From NCBI GenBank assembly GCA_907165275.2, contig OU015652.1:9687001-9751000 (forward strand): a stretch of 64,000 nt of DNA. Reading direction: 5' to 3'. The position numbers were made by a program, and so were the translations under genes. This document shows, piece by piece, positions 1 to 12,626 of this stretch. Each line of letters starts with the position of its first letter. Position 1 is the first letter of the stretch. A model generated the notes under the pieces. That model ran no database searches. It was not told the origin of the DNA and was given only the letters and a program-made list of their open reading frames with translations. Source of the stretch: Zygaena filipendulae. Its lineage: Eukaryota > Arthropoda > Insecta > Lepidoptera > Zygaenidae.

Positions 1-825
1 AGTCTCCCTTTAAGCAGCAATTGCTTGTGTTGGGAGGCTCCGCTCCTCTATATCCGATAGTGAAATAAAAAATAATTTAATTCCAAATACATACATACAG
101 GTTTTTATACCTATACATAGGTTCACACATACGTACATGTAAGCTTGCGTGTGTGCGTCAATATGTATTTTTGAGTGAGTGAGTTTCTGTGTTGTGCTTA
201 ATGAAGTGAAATATAACGATATGTAGGCTAATAATATGTAATGATGGCCCTCCGACGCAGTCTTGGGATCGGAACCCGATTTGGCTATGTCGGGTTCCAC
301 CACCTAACAAATATTTGAAGGGAGGATCAAAATTTAGGACTTATATATATATTTTAGAAAGATACCTACAATAAACTATAATTGATTGCAATAAATTGTT
401 TGTAGCGACAAGCAAGTCTTGCAACTGGTAACTAACAACAAGCCCTTTACTTGATGATTGGCTCAGAATCTTGTTTTGCACATGCTATTCTATTCCGCAT
501 TCCATGGGCAAAGTGGCCGCGGGCCGTCCCACTCCCACCTAATCCTTAGCCGCAAACGCACGCCTTCCATAGACAGACAGTTCTTGGTATTTGCTAGTGA
601 AATTAAGTAGTTCTAGATTTCAAAAATTTCAGTATAGTTCACAAAAACAAAGATGAGAGGTTTATCATGATAGAAAACAAAATAAAACAACTTACGCGCT
701 TAACAATAAAAATACTAGAACATTAAGTATGTACCTATTTCATATAACTAATTAACACTTAAAGAGTAGGTAACCGATTATAATATTATTTAACCTTATC
801 ATATCAAATTTAATAATAATATACT
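1..825. other. Noncoding, no gene seen
   Basis: AT-rich sequence with only short chance frames. The minus frame across 10-303 has a stretch of unusual composition near 241-300 but no recognisable domain and no clear splice context. I see nothing supportable here. Confidence 0.6.
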
Positions 826-905
826 TCACAACACACAGATCTACTTGATCCCACAGTGAGCCATAAGTTTGTGTCGTGGAAACCAAGCAAACGTGGTATA
901 TTACT
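826..905 (+). repeat. Dispersed repeat, copy 1 of an inverted distant pair
   Basis: About 80 bp containing ACAACACACAGATCTACT and GTCGTGGAAA closely matches the reverse complement of 29,875-29,955. The two copies are 29 kb apart, so this is an interspersed element of unknown class and not a local duplication. Confidence 0.6.
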
Positions 906-1057
906 TTTAGCAATATAGATCACAAAATCTTATTCTTTTGTGTTTTCGTCAACTTTTTTATTGCACTGGATGGAATAAACGTTATTTGCAATAAAGTGTA
1001 TTGTGTGTGTATTTTATTTACTTGCATAAATATAGCATTTGACTAAAAAAATTTAAG

Positions 1058-1376
1058 AATAGGCTATCAGACTACTTAACTACTCTAAATACTATTTAGT
1101 TCGTCAGTTAGATAATAAAAAAATAATGGACCCGTATTTTTTGCTTTTTCAAATTAATGAAAATATACCCGGGTAAAGCGTATTAAAGTTTGAGAGGGGG
1201 GCTCGTAACGTCATACGTAGCTAACAACTGCGCCTGCTTGTGACGTCACGCGACATTTCGACTCAACGTATCTCCATGATTTTTTGCTTACGTGAAAAAA
1301 GAAAAAAAACGTACAGAATATTTTTTATAAATCTACACGACGGGCTAAAAATAAAAAAAATGTCAAATAGCCTATT
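1058..1376. mobile_element. Short DNA transposon with AATAGGCTAT inverted ends (family A)
   Basis: The left end at 1058-1072 (AATAGGCTATCAGAC) is inverted at 1362-1376 (GTCAAATAGCCTATT). The 319-bp body has no coding capacity. Its reverse complement matches 51,448-51,650 and the short terminus at 49,743-49,774, so the family occurs twice in the window. The flanks allow a 3- or 5-bp target duplication, which I cannot decide between. Confidence 0.65.
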
Positions 1377-1999
1377 AAGATTCCCAAATCATACATGTGA
1401 CGAGGAATGAATTCCAAATACACTGACGAGGATTTTTTTTAAATGCCTTATCATGATGTAGTGGTATTGTGTCCCATGAATCGCGAACCTGCCTACGCGA
1501 ATAACAATAGCGGAACCAAAATAGATCGCTCCGTCCTCGCGCCATACACCACAATTAAGGTCACTTTGTGCGAATACCTATTACCTACATTATTTTCAAC
1601 CATAAAAATTACAACCACAGTAGGTACGTAGATACATATAGTAAATGAATTTGTCTTTAATCATTGTTTAGAGTTGCAGCCTACATATACCTATAGCAAT
1701 TTGGTTAACATACAGACTGATGTCTGATTGAATGACATCAACACTCAATACTAGCACTTTACAAAGTTGATAGTTGCTACAAAAACAACTAAATTATGTA
1801 TGAGAAATATGCATTTGATTTTAATGTATTACCGCTGTTGTAAGTACATAACAAAAGGGTTTTTTAATTTAAGCATCCATATATATATATACTTTAACTA
1901 CTATACCTTTCTTTCTTCTTTTTATGGACTTTCGCATATAATCCATTTAGCCAATTTAAAGTAAAATTAATTAGATCAATCTATTTTCTATTAAAACGC

Positions 2000-2110
2000 T
2001 TCGTTGTACGGTTTGAAATTGCAAGCCAGGATACCATAGCTTGCAAGAACTTTCTCGGAGCTCTTGGAGGAAACCGAAGAAATCAGCTCGAAATGTCATT
2101 ATAGTGATCT
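2000..2110 (+). repeat. Dispersed repeat related to 27,623-27,930
   Basis: The stretch with GGTTTGAAATTGCAAGCC, then TCGGAGCTCTTGGAGGA and CCGAAGAAATCAG, matches the reverse complement of 27,780-27,920. This is a transposon remnant of unknown class. The chance minus-strand frame in the other copy is therefore not a host gene. Confidence 0.55.
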
Positions 2111-2308
2111 CTGACGCTACGAAATCACATTTACATAAGAGCGATGCTGTGCAAGCATATTTTTAAGTATAGCAAAGGTACTTGTGAAAGTTGGATGACA
2201 ATGGTATGGTACCATCGAGCTGATCTGATGATGGAGTCAGTATGTAGTAGCTAGTGAATGAAACTTTCTGACGGCAAATGATAGGACAGCCGAGTTTGAG
2301 CTATCATG

Positions 2309-2354
2309 GTACATGGAAACAAAACATAGTATACTATGTTTTGTTTCCATGTAC
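2309..2354. repeat. Perfect 46-bp palindrome with no spacer
   Basis: Two 23-bp arms, the left beginning GTACATGGAAACAAAACATA, are exact reverse complements joined without a loop at AGTATACT. The next base on each side breaks the symmetry. It could be a foldback element or the junction of two inverted repeat ends. It does not belong to the Helitron family around it. Confidence 0.9.
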
Positions 2355-4309
2355 TTTCCATTAACATATGTGATGAAGAAGCTCTCAAGATGGAGCCGGA
2401 AGATTACCACTGGAACTCGATGATGGAAATTGCGAAGATAGTTGTGTTTGTTCTTGTATGTTTTGTTCTGATTCGTACCTACCTTCAATCATATCCCTCA
2501 ATTATTATAGTGTGCTTATATTCTGTATAGTGTGCTTATATGCTAGTATCTGCTCACGTCACTAGACTGCCTTCCATATTACTGACTGATCCAAGTCCTT
2601 AACTGATTTGCGTGAACATGCAGAATAAGCGAGTATAGACACGCGCGTTCTATTGTTAATACGGGCTTTTAAGGGTCAAAAATATGCCCGCTATATGTGA
2701 ACGCCTTTAAAAAGAGACTTAAATTTTTATTTTACTGAGTACCCATAAGTAATACCATCTTTCGGAGCTCTTCTTTGATGTTTTGTCTGGATACTTACCT
2801 GGAAAATGAAAAAAATGCTTATCAAAACGCCAGTCGGTACTAACCACAAAACCAAAAACTTCTGTTCTTATGTGATAATTAGATATATACATACAGAACT
2901 GAAGAAACACAATGTACCTAACTATTAACTATAATTTTTTATATATGTTGATTTTCTTGAATGTTTCATACTTTAATTTAAATATTTTATTAGTTACATA
3001 TAGTGTGTTAAGTCTGTAAGCATAAAGTTGACGTTAAACGAAGTTTTTCACAAAACAAAGTTTTGTATTACAAAACATTGTTGTTGCTAACTACAGCAAC
3101 GGCCTACAACGGCCTACAACTGTTTATGCAGAAATCGCGTCTGAAAGTCTGAAATCTACTCGTCTGACGTAACCGTGAATTATCACCATTGGTCATTTTT
3201 GCAATAACGATACTTAAAATAAATAAAAGATTTGTCATAAATTATGAAGATTAGATACGAACTATGGTTGTCGCCGAATTTATTAATGAGACAATAATTA
3301 CTCTTATCGTGTTTTTGTTTTTCTTGTCTATATCTATAGAATAGAAGTCGATATTATGACCTCAGTTCATGTAAGCCGACAGAGATAAATGATTGCCTGT
3401 ACCTTGTGATGTTAACTATACTACGTCTTATCAAAGTTTTCTTTGGAATACATAAGTATGGAAAATCTTGTCTTTTTTATCTAGTAAACCTATTCTGAAA
3501 GTAACCGCTGATTAGCCGCTTAGTAAGTGAAGCAAATATTTGGATAAATAAGTATGAAATGACGCATTGTTGTTGGATATTATGTACATTGTACTCGTAT
3601 CTGCGCTTCTGACATCAATCACATCTCGATAAGGAAGTCATCACATTGTTGTTTCAAGTCGGTACCTAACGTACATCTCTATACTAGTATGGAGTGGAAA
3701 ATATGATTTTGATAGTAGATGGTATCAGATATAGCAACAATGCACTGCATGTAAGTGGGTACGAGGAATTCCATTGTTTCGGACAACTTGGGCATATTGA
3801 AGAGGTAAGCTAAGTTTGAACGCGTATTGTGCTTTCTACCTATTGTGTTTACCTACTTGGAAAAGCCTTTTATGGACACTTGCACGTCTCAAAATTACTA
3901 TGCTATACATATCAGAGCAATTCAAAGTTTATCAAGAGGGCCACTAGGTTACTCACACTCACAGAATTACAATTATAGGATACCTATACCTATACCTAAT
4001 ATTAAACCTGAAGTTAGATTTGGTGCAATAAACATTTATGTTTATTTTTACAGTTGAGTCAAGATTGATCGAGCTCTTCAATTCTGTGAGGTTTATTGGC
4101 AATACTGATTAGTCAAATACGTACGACTTTTGTTTTAGCTGGTATCTTTGACGCATCCTGATGGTTTCTAGCAATTAATTACTTAAGTCATAAAGCACAA
4201 AACAGTTCAACAGTTACGAAATCACAACACCATGGATTACTGAATGACCACAATAGTCGGCGTGTTTCGATTAATGCTCGATATCAATGCCATTGGTTTC
4301 CCGAGCACC
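2355..4309. other. Noncoding, no gene seen
   Basis: AT-rich sequence with no open frame that resembles a protein family and no strong repeat structure. A small direct repeat (ACGGCCTACA twice) is near 3,100-3,120. I can support nothing further. Confidence 0.55.
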
Positions 4310-4600
4310 GCTGCACGTATCGCGTCGGTAACTGAACTGGACTGTGTATTTTTTAGAAAACGAGCGACGTCCGAGTCTGATGAAGGATCAAATTAACCGA
4401 CAATTACAACGGGCTAGGATGTAATTAAGCATTACAGCAGAACGTGTATCGGTTTGTCGGTGGGGCGCGCGACTGCGGGCGCGTCGGCAACAAAGCGAGA
4501 CGAGCGCAGCGGCGCGGGCGCCTAGGGACTCGGTGCGCGACACCAACCGCCAGAGCGCTCAGCGCTGTGCTCGATCAATTTATACAAATTAACAACGGGA
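4310..4600 (-). promoter_or_regulatory. GC-rich island with a minus-strand TATA-like box
   Basis: A CpG-rich block (about 4,445-4,575) stands out sharply from the AT-rich surroundings. On the minus strand TATAAA lies at 4,579-4,584, just upstream of the block, which would place a start site near 4,550. Downstream on that strand only an 18-codon frame from an ATG near 4,290 is seen. A promoter plus noncoding first exon fits best, perhaps a third start of the gene inferred at 21-25 kb. This is inference from composition only. Confidence 0.3.
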
Positions 4601-4637
4601 TGGTGCCGGGAATTGTACATTAATTTTATATGTTATA

Positions 4638-4703
4638 CTAGCTTATCCTCGCGGTTTCACCCGCGTTAATGAGGGAGTTCCCGCGGGAATATCGGGAGCA
4701 CTG
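4638..4703 (-). mobile_element. Helitron-like repeat, 3'-end fragment
   Basis: It has the CTAG terminus and the hairpin CGCGGTTTCACCCGCG of the family, seen in reverse orientation. The rest of the element is lost. Confidence 0.6.
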
Positions 4704-7700
4704 CAGGTTCTTATAAGTGAAAGAATTATAAAATCAGTTTAATAGTTCTAGAGATTGATACCTACAAACAAACTCACAAAATTTACCTCTCTACAATTAT
4801 ACGTACCTACCTATGATGAGTGAATGCGAACTACATATTTTCGATTTATAAACTCAAATATCTGTATTCGAAGTTGACTGGCCTGTAAGTGAGGCTTGTT
4901 TGACGTCAATAAACCTAATGACGATCAATGGATAATGATGATCCAATACATAGGTACCTAAGGAATCTGCAGCTATCATTTGACCAAAAATAAATAAAAA
5001 CTAGGTCGTATATAATAATCAGTGTAGTGTAGGTAAGTGAAACTTTTATAATAACATAACTTTGCATGTCAGCGCAAATCGTTTAAAAAGTTGGAGCAAG
5101 AGATATTATGAGAAATCGGGATTTGAGCAGTAGCGACAGTTTCACTTTAACAATTGTTTTCTATTCTATCGTATATCATAAATTAAAGTTTGGTATTCTA
5201 AAAATTCAATTATGTAGGTACATGCATATTTAAAATTCTAAACCAGGGATGGCGCATTCTCACGCCCATTTGCATAAAACCCCTCAGTATCCAAGAGCAG
5301 AACCTAATGAACGTCTCGGTTGCAACTTGCAGGCGGCAGGCGCAGGACGCATCAATTTGAATCCCTAATTTAGTAACTGTAGTCTTAGTTTAAGACTCGC
5401 ATGATGGGAAAGATAGAATTTCTTGGAAACTTGAAAGTCGTAAGCTGATAAGGTCAATTTTATATAAAACATTTGACTAGCTGACAATTATTATGTTAAA
5501 CGTAAAAAAATATTTGTGTCTGTTTATATTTCAAACCAACTAATCCGGCATAATTCCTAATTTCTTGAGTTGACACAAAAATCCTTCAGTTTTTCCCGTG
5601 TTTCGCAAATTTCCAAATTTTCCGATTTTCCAAACAAATTTTTCAACCTTAGAGGTATTTACTATTTGGGCTATGAACATAGAAAAAAAATACCATATTG
5701 GCCCAGCCGGTCTTAATTCCCCAATTTCCATATTACAAACAAATTTTTCAACCTTAGGTATTTGGAGTTTAGACTAGTGAAGTGACGATTTTACCAACGA
5801 ATAGCATTTCATTTTCATATAAATATATGTATATATAATAGATTAGGTATAAACTATATTAATACTTATGTTAATTTAATCAAAACCTTATAATAATATG
5901 TTACCTGTTCTTGATCTATGCCTTTCTGTTAGGTATATATGCATAATATATTATATAAAATAAAATATCTATGTATTATTAGGACAGATTGCTTAATCTG
6001 AACTTTCATTTTATGCGGATTTAATATGATGCCAATTTTATTGTGTTAAACTGCTTTAAACTATTATAAATTAGACAGTTAAATTTATATTACATTAATT
6101 TCTTTTCCATGATACCGGAGCTGGAAATAAATGTTTTATTTTATGCAGGTTTATTTACTGTCATGAAAGTCATAGCTGGTCTCTGAGAGATCCAACTTGC
6201 AAGCGATCACTCAAAAATAAAACACTATACCTATTATTATTACCTTCATAAGTAATTGAATAAAGAATTTCTGAATTTGTGGATGCCATCATTTTTATCG
6301 TATGCTACTATGAGCTTATCGGCGTGCATATTAATTACAACACAACAACCAACAGGTATCAACATAGGTACCTACACACTACACAGTTTATACAGTATCT
6401 AACGTAACTGTAGTAAGTATATTATTACGCGTAGTATATACTACACAATATATAATATGCATTTAAAGATTAAGTATTTGCAAGTAACAAGGAATAACAG
6501 CTAAAATAGATCATCTATTCATGAGTTATTTGATTTTATAACGATTTCATTATTAAAATTATTTAAGATGAGGTCGCTTCAACTTACCTGTTAGCTTACG
6601 TTATTTACTTATTAGGTACCTTTGTTTAATGATAAGTTACAATAACATTCTAATGGGAAACTATACTGTACATGCAGTTTTTAATTTCTAATCTCAAAAA
6701 TTATCAAACAAACAGTCTGAGCAAACAGTACGTAGCGTAGGGACCTGGATGACCGAGCTTTGCTCGGTATTATTTTATTTTTTGGTAAATTTTACGGTTT
6801 TTATAGTAGTAGGTAAACAGGTAATTTTATCATTGTTTTATCATCACAGTTTAACAACGTCATCTATTTATAATTTTTCATTGCCTGAAAACACGGATAA
6901 AACGACGTTTTCTAAAAATGAAACCTATAGCTAGATCGATTAATCGTTCCCGAGATTAGAATCCGAGCCGTTTCTGAATCTCTCGTTTCGAAACTAGAAT
7001 TGCTCCTTTAAAGGTTGTTTACTTAATGACTACGGTTTTTTTTAAATGTTTTAGGCAAGGTTTGTCTGCAAAGGTAGGATAATTTTATCAATTAGGATAT
7101 TATGTTTCTAACGAATTTCGCTCCATCGACGTCAAGCTTCTTTTATTTATAACGGCAAAGGATGCGCCAGTCCTGTTTTATTTCCTCTACTACGTTATTT
7201 TAAACAGTAGAAGATAGAAAGCTTTTTTAAGAATAAAAATCTATGCAAACAAGATAAACCACGATAAAATGAAAAATCACAGGGTATTGGCACATTGTAA
7301 TGGGAAAAGCCGTTTTAAAAAACCACAAGCCACCGTCGAGCGCTGTCAAAGACAAGAGAAAGGTGTCGAACGGCGCCGAGATGAAAGTGTTTTCATTGTA
7401 ACCAACACAAGAACGACATTAGCCTGTCTATACGTGACAAGTTAATTTGAATACAGTAGGTACAGCTCAGAAGAATAACTAGGTACAGTTACCAATTGAA
7501 CATGATGTCTTTTCGAATATCGAAACGTCGCGCGTCGTCATGAAGGGAAACTTAACATGTTTTCTTGTTACGTTTTTACGTAAACGCTCATCGATTGATG
7601 TGATTGAGATGATTATAAACTTTCAAAAAAAAAAGCAAAATCACAATCCAATACCTAATGAAACAATAAAAAAAAAATAGACAGGTACCTATCGCTAATA

Positions 7701-8218
7701 TCAAAACAGAAAATGTAACCATCTTTTCAAATGTTTTTAGAAAATTGAGACCTGTTAATACCCGTTGTTGTTACCAGTGGTTGTACTGGGTAAAAAATAT
7801 TCCAATTCTAGGTAAGTCTGCACACAAGCAAACTTCACACTAGGCGTATATTTAACTCCAATCCGTCCAGTAGTTTTTGCCTGATGCGCGTTGAAACATA
7901 CGGGAAAACAGATCTTGCACTCCTTCCATCCAATCCAAATCTTTTTTCTTTTCTTTATTTGGATTACTAACGAATAAACAATAAAAAAAAAATTTAAGTA
8001 ACTCTGAAACAATAACTTAAGGCTAATTGTACAATATCTTACAGGTAAGCACAGCATACTTAGGTAGGTATAGTTTTTATTCAAGGGATTTAATTTTACT
8101 TAAATTTAGACCAAAAATTTAAAAATTATTTTTCAGTGTAGGTACCTTCAGACAAGATAATTTATGTAAATATAGTTGTATTAAGATAATATATTAAATG
8201 TATAGATATATTACAGGA
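4704..8218. other. Noncoding, no gene seen
   Basis: About 3.5 kb of AT-rich sequence. A 20-base direct repeat (CAAATTTTTCAACCTTAG) occurs near 5,635 and 5,738. The 16-mer CTCAGAAGAATAACTA at 7,466-7,481 recurs as an inverted pair at 55,709-55,761. No plausible exon was found. Confidence 0.5.
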
Positions 8219-8433
8219 CTAGCTGTGCCCCGCGGTTTCACCCGCGGTAATTTCGAAGTTCCCGCGGGAATTTTGGAATAAAAACTACCCTATGTCCTTC
8301 TCTGTACCCCTGACAAAGTGCATGCCGAATTTCATCCAAATCCGTTCAGCCGTTTTTGCGTGATTGAGTAACAAACATCCAAACATCTAAACATCCAAAC
8401 ATCCACACTTTCACATTTATAATATTAGTAGGA
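8219..8433 (-). mobile_element. Full-length non-autonomous Helitron-like element
   Basis: This is the reference copy for the family. Read on the minus strand it starts TCCTACTAATATTATAAA, ends with a hairpin (CGCGGGTGAAACCGCG) followed by GGGCACAG and CTAG, and sits between A and T. A TC start, a subterminal hairpin, a CTRR end and A/T insertion are the Helitron hallmarks. At 215 bp it has no coding capacity and must depend on a helicase/Rep supplied elsewhere. Assignment to the lepidopteran Lep1-type group is from memory. Confidence 0.75.
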
Positions 8434-8726
8434 TAAGCACTAAGAATTCAATAAAACGCCGACCATGATCTTTTGTTTATTAAAATTCTCGTTTGATTAC
8501 GAGCCACCTAATTATCACTCGATGAAATAAATAAAACATCAAGCTGAGAGTGGAGTGGAGCGGACAACTAAATTGCGTCTAGACCAGCGCTGCTAATGAA
8601 GCTCTTGCATGCGTCCCGCCAATTAGAGGGAGCCATCCGGAGTCCGGAGTCCGGACTCACTCGTCGAGTTGTCATTGAACTATGTTTTATAGGAATACGT
8701 TGCTATTTGCTACGATTTTATTATAC

Positions 8727-8954
8727 GATTACACCCGCGATAATTTCGAAGTTCCCGCGGAATTGTTCCATACCAACTTTGCCATCCTTTTTCATCCCCT
8801 TAGGGGTGGAATTTCAAAAAATAATTTCTTATCGGATGCCTACGTCATACAAAGAACACACTCTCCAAATTTCAGGTCTCTACGATCAGCTGTTTGGGCT
8901 GTGCGTTGATCCATCAGTCATTCAGGACAAAGGATTTTATATACATATATAGAT
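8727..8954 (-). mobile_element. Helitron-like element, second subfamily, end lost
   Basis: It shares the hairpin-side sequence with the main family but has a different body, including CCCCTTAGGGGTGGAATTTC and ATCGGATGCCTACGTCAT. The CTAG terminus has decayed. Two overlapping open frames here are chance frames in the repeat. Confidence 0.6.
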
Positions 8955-9599
8955 AAAAGTCGTCTATTTAGAAAAATATGATTTCGTTTATTTATTTGCG
9001 AGACTAATACCAATACAATTAATAATATTACAGCACAAAATTACAAGGTTTTAAGTGCTTGAGATGCTCTTTTTCTACGAAGAGGTATTTAGGCCCGTTT
9101 TATAGATAAACGCTATTTCCAGAGCAAGTGGTCTGAACAGTAAGAAATCGGTTGTTCGCTCATTAATAAATATAAAAATCACACGGTTATACATATTATA
9201 ATGCCCTGACATGATTGGATAAAATGATTAATTATTATTGATCATTGACTTATCTAAAAGTATTTTTAAACAATATTTATTTTATTATTTTAATGAATTT
9301 ATAATAATAATTGAGTTGACTGTTTAAGCCACCTCAAAACTATAAAGTAATTATCACACCCAAACTTCTGGTGAGTTAACCACTAAAGATCCTGACGATG
9401 ACGGGTGAAAATCCAAATATGAGTGAGAATTTTCGGAATGGAGTCTAATTTTAGCCAGGTATCAACTCTGCCAACTATACGAGTAGAGCTTGCCCGAGTA
9501 TTAAGTGTTAGTTAATAGGGACCTAGGTATCTTATCTAAGAATAAATATATGTAATTATTCACGGTTAACGGAATCTGTGACTCTGTGTTTATTTTCCA

Positions 9600-9906
9600 C
9601 TAGCTATGCGCCGCAGTTTCACCCGAGTGAAACGTTTTTACATAACAACTTTTTTCTCGACATCCGATTTAAATGAAACAAAGCCTATATGTAGCTCCAG
9701 GTTTAGCTTAATCTACCTGTGAAAACCGCGTGACAATTCGTTCAGTAGATTTATAGATTATCGCGAACAGACAGACAGACAGAATCGATTTTAAAAAACT
9801 CTTTTTTGTGGTTGGTTACTCTTCGTTTATCGCCCCCTGTCAATTTTTGTTAAAAATATTCAATGTACAGAATCGTGGATTCTATACTCTTTTATTATAG
9901 TATAGA
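9600..9906 (-). mobile_element. Helitron-like element, third subfamily
   Basis: It begins with CTAG and a decayed hairpin, then has a body (AAACAAAGCCTATATGTAG, the ACAGACAGACAG run, a TTTTTTGTG stretch) shared with 18,176-18,486. It ends near TTTATTATAGTATAGAT. The two copies define a roughly 310-bp subfamily. Confidence 0.65.
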
Positions 9907-9970
9907 TTTTATTTATAAGGTAAGTACTATTACAATGTAATGAGTAAGCACGTTGGTTACCTCATTTTAT

Positions 9971-10186
9971 AATGTTTGCCCACGGTTTCAGCCGCGTTAT
10001 TTTCAGAGTTCCCTGCAAGAGAATTCCGGGAAAAAGTACCATAATATGTCCTTTACTCAACCTCTGACGACGTGTATGCAAAATTTCATGATGATCGGTT
10101 GAGTAGGGCGTGGAAACTGGAAACGTAACAAATAAACGAGCAAATAAATTCACATTCGCATTTATAATTTATAAAATTAGTTGGGA
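9971..10186 (-). mobile_element. Helitron-like element
   Basis: The hairpin side CACGGTTTCAGCCGCG and the 5' side TTCGCATTTATAAT with TTAGTTGGGAT are both recognisable. The CTAG itself is degraded. Confidence 0.6.
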
Positions 10187-11402
10187 TAGAATGAAATCAA
10201 GTGTCGACACTTCACGTTTTCTTTTCCTCTTTTAAAAGCCAGAATAAAGTCGAACAATTATTATAATGTTTACAGCTATATACCTACCAACTCTATTGTT
10301 TACATAAACAACTAAACGGCAGATTTTTGTATTAATATTATCATGTAACACGGGTAATAAACATAACGTTATGTAAATTCGATCTTGACTCATAATTTTT
10401 CGTAACAAAATATGTATAAAATTCATGTAATATTTATACGCATTGCGAGCGTGTGCAGTCTCAAAGTACCGTTTCATAATGTTGGTTACTTTCTTAGAGA
10501 CCGCAAGTGTAATTGTTCTGTTGAGTTTACAGGAACATAAAACACATACATTTTTAATGGACACCCGAGTGAGTGCGTTGCTGATTTTCCGGTTGTCTGA
10601 TTTATGTAGTTCCGGGGTTATGCGTTGAACAGACGCTGTGAATGTAGATGTACAGCTAACAAGCAATGGCAGATTCAGGATTTTGGTTTGGGAGGGGCTT
10701 GACCCTGGAAAGTGTAGAGGTATCAAATCGAATTTCAAAATTAATATATTATAATAAATTGTCTGTTTCATGTCTGTATATATCTAGCTGTAACGGCAAT
10801 CGCATTAGGATATACCTATACCTGTAATGATTGTAGTTTTGGTTGAATAAATAAATAAATAATTTAAGATTTGTCATGATCAGCTGCTTTTGATCAGATT
10901 TGCAAAGAAATTTAGAATACAAAAAGGAAAAAATAAGAGAAATAAGCATTAAAATGTAATGAAAGTAGGTAAGCAATAGAGCTTTTTTATTTTGGCTGCC
11001 TCCGCGTATATATTGGCACATCTCATTTTTAATAATACCTATAGCAATTTTATGTAAGTAGGTACGTGGCAACCTCTGACCATCCGAGAATCGATTGTTG
11101 AATGTACCTACCTACTCATCGAGATAGTTACGTTCCCCTGTCCCCTCATCTTTACACCCGCGCCGCTATCCGGAACTATCCGTTACGGAACGGAACGGCA
11201 AAATGGAAATGTAAGCGCTGTCAAGTATTCTCATCGGTCACAATTGTGGAGAGATGCAAACAAGAGATTTCAATATGGAACGTTCCAGCATATTATTATG
11301 CCTTGAGAATCTGAGTCGATCGCCAATGGCGATATGTTTTTACTCGCGACAGAAAGTAAAACGATTTATTTTCAGTTTCTTGCGTCTTAATTTTATTTCA
11401 TT
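10187..11402. other. Noncoding, no gene seen
   Basis: The long minus frame at 10,232-10,771 has no family features, no signal peptide and AT-biased residues. I treat it as chance. A short TE-like string, GGGAGGGGCTTGACCC, is near 10,691. Confidence 0.5.
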
Positions 11403-12031
11403 ACCTGCTGTAATTTCGGAGTTCTCGCGGGAATTCCGAGATAAAAAGTACCCTATGTCCTCTCTTTCTCTCACTAATATGGTAAGATTTGATAAAGAAT
11501 AGAATATTATAGAATACTAGCTGTCTCCCGCGCGGTTTCGCCCGCGATAATTTCGGAGTTCCCGCGGGATTGTTCCGTACAAACTTTGCCCCCCATTTTC
11601 ACCCTCTTAGGGGTAGAGGGTAGTAGGGTCTTATCGGATGCCTACATCATACAAAGAACATACCCTCCAAAGTTTCAGGTCTCTACGATCTTCGGTTTAG
11701 ACTGTGCGGTGATTGTCAGTCAGTCATTCAGGACAAAGCATTGTACTCGCTGTCCGCCGCGATTTCATCCGCGGTAATTTCGGAGTTCCCGCGGAGGTTG
11801 CGGGAAAAAAGTACTCTATGTCCTTCTTTGTGCCCCGTCAGTAGTTTACGGTGATTAGCTGTTCCCCGCATTAGTGCCGGAGTTCCCGCGGAAATTCCGG
11901 GATAAAAACTATCTTATCTTTTAAGTTGGACATATTAATGGTTACAAAATTTTATCAAAATCCGTTCATCCATCCATCCAAACAACGCGGACAAACAACG
12001 TGACACGTGATTTATATAATATATTAAAGAT
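11403..12031 (-). mobile_element. Cluster of four Helitron-like copies in one orientation
   Basis: Four partial copies follow each other on the minus strand. They are a body fragment at 11,403-11,475, a second-subfamily copy with intact CTAG at 11,517-11,743, a main-family fragment at 11,744-11,850, and another at 11,855-12,031. Head-to-tail stacking is common for Helitrons because new copies insert at the A/T beside an old end. Confidence 0.65.
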
Positions 12032-12421
12032 AATAGATAGATATAGATTAGTTCAATAGGGAGTAACGAGTAATGACAATGAACCCCTATTATTATTTAA
12101 ACGTAATATAATGTGTTCAGAAATCACGCGTGGGTGTTCACAACAAGCGGAGAGAGGACATGACAGATTATGACAAACTACATAATACATGTAGGTAGGG
12201 CACGTACCCATCAGTGTTTGTCTTCGTATTACAGACAGTGTGGAACAAAGAAAAATCTGACTTATAATTTATCAAGGAGGAGAAACTATTTGGCAACTTG
12301 TTAAAGGTCACAGTCCACCAACGTCCTTGCTTTAAGATGACATTTTAAGCGATTCATATCATCTCTACAGATGGAGGAAAACAGAGTCGTAGATACAAAC
12401 CACTTAGTTATCTATAACACA

Positions 12422-12626
12422 CTAGCTGTCCCCCGCGGTTTCACCTGCGGTAATTTAGAAGTGCCCGCGGGAATTCCAGGATAAAGTATAGGTATGTATA
12501 AAGCTTCCTTTGAATCACTCTATTGGTGAAAACCGCATGAAAATCTGTTTAGTATCTAGTTTCTAAGCTTATTGCGAACAAACAGAAAGACGCGACTAAG
12601 GACTTTGTTTTCTAATATGTAAGGAT
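12422..12626 (-). mobile_element. Helitron-like element, divergent body
   Basis: CTAG at 12,422-12,425, then CCCCGCGGTTTCACCTGCGG. The far end is GTAAGGAT. The middle contains GGTGAAAACCGCATGA, as in the third subfamily, so this is a mosaic of two bodies. Confidence 0.6.

Noticed and set aside
10..303. 97-codon minus frame with a hydrophilic start
   Set aside because: No known domain; the second half is a low-complexity frame through simple sequence; no splice or promoter context.
7755..8084. 109-codon minus frame
   Set aside because: Residue composition follows AT-rich DNA; no domain, and it ends in transposon-like sequence.
8596..8952. Two overlapping plus frames
   Set aside because: Both are translations of a Helitron-like second-subfamily copy.
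10232..10771. 179-codon minus frame
   Set aside because: The longest frame in the left desert, but with no motif, no signal peptide and no homologue I recognise; random for AT-rich sequence.
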